Shown piece by piece: positions 5,044 through 6,945 of a stretch of DNA of 6,945 bases (position 1 is the first letter of the stretch; every line of letters begins with the position of its first letter). Below the pieces are notes generated by a model that saw nothing but the letters and a program-made list of their open reading frames with translations, was not told the DNA's origin and searched no databases. The translations under genes and the position numbers were made by a program. This stretch comes from Chloroflexia bacterium (GTDB taxonomy: Bacteria; Chloroflexota; Chloroflexia; Thermomicrobiales; JALYUS01), in contig JAICJW010000245.1 of assembly GCA_025928215.1 (NCBI GenBank), positions 1-6,945 of the forward strand, given 5' to 3'.

Positions 5044-6869
5044 GCAGGGTCTTGAGGGTAACAAGTAATACATCGAAAGTAACAAGTAACAAGAAGGAAA
5101 AGCGATTTCCCCTGTTGCTCGTTACTTGTTACTTGTTACTGCCAGCTTTATTGGCTGCGTGCGGCGGCATGAATGCACCTGCCGCACCGAACGCCAGCGC
5201 GCCGCCCGCGGGCGTGCCACCGACCGCCGCGGTGCAAGTGGCGCCGAATGGGGCGGTGGTGACGCAAGCCCCTGGCGTACCCGCCGCACCGAGCGCCGCA
5301 TCCGGTCCGGCGCCATCGCCGCCCGTCAACCCGAATGACCCGGCGGCCGGCATTACCGAGGTTGGCACGGCGGATGCGCGGACACTCAACCCGATCCTGA
5401 TCGCCGATCCGACCTCACTCGCGCTCTCGCGTCTCTTCTTCAGTAGTCTCGTCAATCTCACGAAGGATGGCACGCCGACGCCTGATCTTGCCCAGGCATG
5501 GACGGTCTCGGACGACGGCCTGACCTACATCTTTACGCTGCGCCCAAAGGTGCAGTGGAGCGACAATCAGGACCTGACGGCGGACGACATCACCTATTCC
5601 TACAACCTCTATCTGAACCGGGACGCCAACTCGCCGCGCTATAACACGGCCTACGCGGTCGTCGAGAGCGTGACGACGATCAACGATCATACGGTGCGCT
5701 TCAAATTGCGTCTGCCGACGGCCAGTTTCCTCACTGATGTCGCGACCTTCGGCATCGTGCCGCAACACAGCCTCGTCAATACGCAGCCGGCGGACCTCGC
5801 CGCAAGCGACTTCGGCACGACGAGCAACATCGTCGGCACCGGTCCCTTCCAGATGGTGCGCTGGCTGCGCTCGGAGCGGATCGAGGCGGATGCCAACCCG
5901 CACTACCACCTCGGCCCGGTCGCGTCCCCGCACTATACCTACATCGTCCTGCCGACCGATGACGCCGTGCGCGATGCGCTGGCGACCGGCAAGGCGGACT
6001 TTGGTGTCGTCTCGCCCGCCGTGCAGAAGGGGTTGGCAAATACGCCGGGCGTCAAACTGACGACGTATGATACCTACGATATGACCTATGTCGGTCTGCA
6101 ACTCGATGTCACCAAGCCCGCGAGCAAATTTTTCGGCGATGCCAACGTTCGCAAGGCGCTGATGCTCGCGCTCGATCGGGGCGCAATGCTTCAGAGCGCG
6201 CGGAGTGGGGTCGGCATCGTCGCGGACGGCGTGCAGCCGCCGCCCTCATGGGCCTATACGCCGGTGGAACCGCGCTACCGGCAGAACCTCGATGAAGCGA
6301 AGCAGCTCCTTGACGCGGCAGGCTGGAAGGCGGGCGCGGATGGTATTCGCGTCAAGGATCGCCAGACCTTTTCGTTCACGCTCACCACGAACTCCAGTGA
6401 TCCAATCCGCGAGACATACGCCGGCTTGCTGCGCGATGCGTGGGCAAAAGTCGGCATCAATGTCACGATCGTCTCCGAGAAGTGGTCAACCTTCGTTGAT
6501 CGCGTGACGCGGACCCACGATTTCGATGCCTTCGTCGCCACTTACATCGGCAACGTGGACCCGGATCTCTCATCGCTCTTCTCAGTGGACGCGGCGCGGA
6601 CGGGCCTCAATGCCGGTCGCTACCTCAATACCGATGTGGGCAACATGCTCAGTAAAGCGCGCGGCATTTACAAACCGGAGCAGCAACCGGAACGCAAGGA
6701 CCTTTACACGAAGATTCAGCAGCAAATCATGACCGATCTACCCATCCTGCCGCTCGATTTCTCGAAGAACACCGTCGCTGTCCGCGATCGCGTGAAGGGC
6801 TTCGATTCTTCCGCCAACGATCTCGGCCTCCGCTTCCGCGCCCTCGCGTATACGTGGAGCGTCGGGTAG
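5040..6869 (+). CDS. ABC transporter substrate-binding lipoprotein, family 5 (peptide/dipeptide type)
   Basis: This complete 609-residue protein captures solutes outside the membrane and delivers them to an ABC permease, as in OppA/DppA. The lipobox is LAAC with Cys41, followed by an Ala/Pro-rich linker (~44-103) and the SBP_bac_5 fold (~104-605). Family signatures are SDDGLTYIFTL (157-167), TADDITYSYN (180-189), GTGPFQMVRW (266-275), NVRKALMLALDR (369-380) and the FDAFVATYIGNVDPDLSSLF region. No permease or ATPase genes are in the window, so substrate is open: peptides are usual, but sugars or nickel occur in the family. The start is GTG at 5040, coupled to the preceding stop; no strong ribosome binding site is seen, and an in-frame TTG at 5052 is the nearest alternative. 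The n- and h-regions of the signal peptide (VTSNTSKVTSNKKEKR, then LLLVTCYLLL) are encoded by a 7-bp-period inverted repeat, which is very unusual. Confidence 0.93.
   Translation: MSRVLRVTSNTSKVTSNKKEKRFPLLLVTCYLLLPALLAACGGMNAPAAPNASAPPAGVPPTAAVQVAPNGAVVTQAPGVPAAPSAASGPAPSPPVNPNDPAAGITEVGTADARTLNPILIADPTSLALSRLFFSSLVNLTKDGTPTPDLAQAWTVSDDGLTYIFTLRPKVQWSDNQDLTADDITYSYNLYLNRDANSPRYNTAYAVVESVTTINDHTVRFKLRLPTASFLTDVATFGIVPQHSLVNTQPADLAASDFGTTSNIVGTGPFQMVRWLRSERIEADANPHYHLGPVASPHYTYIVLPTDDAVRDALATGKADFGVVSPAVQKGLANTPGVKLTTYDTYDMTYVGLQLDVTKPASKFFGDANVRKALMLALDRGAMLQSARSGVGIVADGVQPPPSWAYTPVEPRYRQNLDEAKQLLDAAGWKAGADGIRVKDRQTFSFTLTTNSSDPIRETYAGLLRDAWAKVGINVTIVSEKWSTFVDRVTRTHDFDAFVATYIGNVDPDLSSLFSVDAARTGLNAGRYLNTDVGNMLSKARGIYKPEQQPERKDLYTKIQQQIMTDLPILPLDFSKNTVAVRDRVKGFDSSANDLGLRFRALAYTWSVG
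5058..5141. repeat. Heptamer-period inverted repeat inside the signal-peptide coding region
   Basis: The left arm has five in-phase 7-bp units: GTAACAA (5058), GTAATAC (5065), ATCGAAA (5072, degenerate), GTAACAA (5079) and GTAACAA (5086). The right arm has GTTACTT (5121), GTTACTT (5128) and GTTACTG (5135). Bases 5078-5093 are the exact reverse complement of 5125-5140 (16 bp). The 31-nt core (5094-5124) contains an inner stem GGAAA/TTTCC (5096-5100 with 5106-5110) and CGATTT (5103-5108). The whole element lies in the coding frame of the substrate-binding lipoprotein, starting 18 nt after its first base. Confidence 0.85.
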
Positions 6870-6896
6870 GACTGAGGACTGAGGACTAAGGACTTG
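6869..6896 (+). repeat. Four tandem 7-bp units at the 3' end of the binding-protein gene
   Basis: GGACTGA (6869), GGACTGA (6876), GGACTAA (6883) and GGACTTG (6890) follow one another without gaps; the first G is the last base of the TAG stop. Because the period is not a multiple of three, the stop triplets inside the units fall in three different frames (TGA 6873, TGA 6880, TAA 6887). No inverted arm is visible before the window ends. The array fills most of the gap to the next gene. Confidence 0.85.
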
Positions 6897-6910
6897 GTAA
6901 GGAAATAGCG

Positions 6911-6945
6911 ATGCTGGATGAGGATGAAGCGAAACAGCGAGAACG
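6911..6945 (+). CDS. Start of an unidentified gene, cut by the window edge
   Basis: An ATG is preceded by TAAGGA (6898-6903) at 7-nt spacing. The eleven visible codons read MLDEDEAKQRE plus one residue, an acidic/charged N-terminus with no signal peptide. The gap to the preceding stop is only 41 nt, so it probably belongs to the same transcript as the two lipoprotein genes. Too little is visible to name it. Confidence 0.5.
   Translation, partial: MLDEDEAKQRE

Noticed and set aside
3549..5141. CRISPR array
   Set aside because: The repeats are 7-bp units in contiguous tandem without unique 30-40 bp spacers, and no cas gene is present.
5415..6101. 228-aa minus-strand frame inside the binding-protein gene, and the similar 212-aa frame at 1132-1770
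   Set aside because: Both are antisense shadows of genes with convincing domain motifs and lack family features of their own.

Overview
The window is about 6.9 kb of high-GC bacterial DNA, with GC-rich third codon positions in the main genes. The gene types are a large ATPase/TPR LuxR regulator, proline-rich lipoproteins with an SH3b domain, a dipeptide/oligopeptide-type ABC binding lipoprotein, and 7-bp-period repeats between genes. Together they suggest Chloroflexota, possibly a Thermomicrobia-like or related uncultured lineage. This is inference from gene style; no rRNA is present to settle it.

Region 1 (1-2745, + strand). The window opens inside a large LuxR-type transcriptional regulator and contains its winged-helix end, a long TPR-like helical region and the C-terminal LuxR helix-turn-helix. 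After a 198-bp gap with a perfect 13-bp dyad come two tandem small genes of unknown function (63 and 75 aa). Their ends resemble each other, so they look like diverged duplicates. A clear Rho-independent terminator (2789-2824) closes this unit.

Region 2 (2748-3534, - strand). This stretch is visibly less GC-rich. It holds a DUF2971-family gene whose N-terminal ~121 residues look intact but whose C-terminal part is missing, so it is probably a decayed accessory gene. It lies beyond the 3' end of a tRNA-Phe(GAA) gene that has an encoded CCA and a textbook promoter. A DUF2971 fragment at the 3' side of a tRNA gene is the arrangement expected of an old integration site, but no integrase or att duplication is visible.

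Region 3 (3535-4462, + strand). A nested inverted repeat built from 7-bp units precedes a well-formed promoter and a complete HpcH/HpaI-family class II (metal-dependent) aldolase.

Region 4 (4442-6945, + strand). A putative promoter at the aldolase stop codon leads into a short SH3b lipoprotein. It overlaps by 4 bp an ABC transporter family 5 substrate-binding lipoprotein. A partial gene starts at 6911. These three look like one transcription unit for envelope/uptake functions.

The most unusual feature is a set of three short arrays, at 3535-3622, 5058-5141 and 6869-6896. They have different unit sequences but the same 7-bp period; the first two are arranged as inverted arms around a short core. 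The second lies inside the coding sequence and supplies almost the whole lipoprotein signal peptide of the substrate-binding protein. The third starts on that gene's stop codon and places stop codons in all three forward frames.
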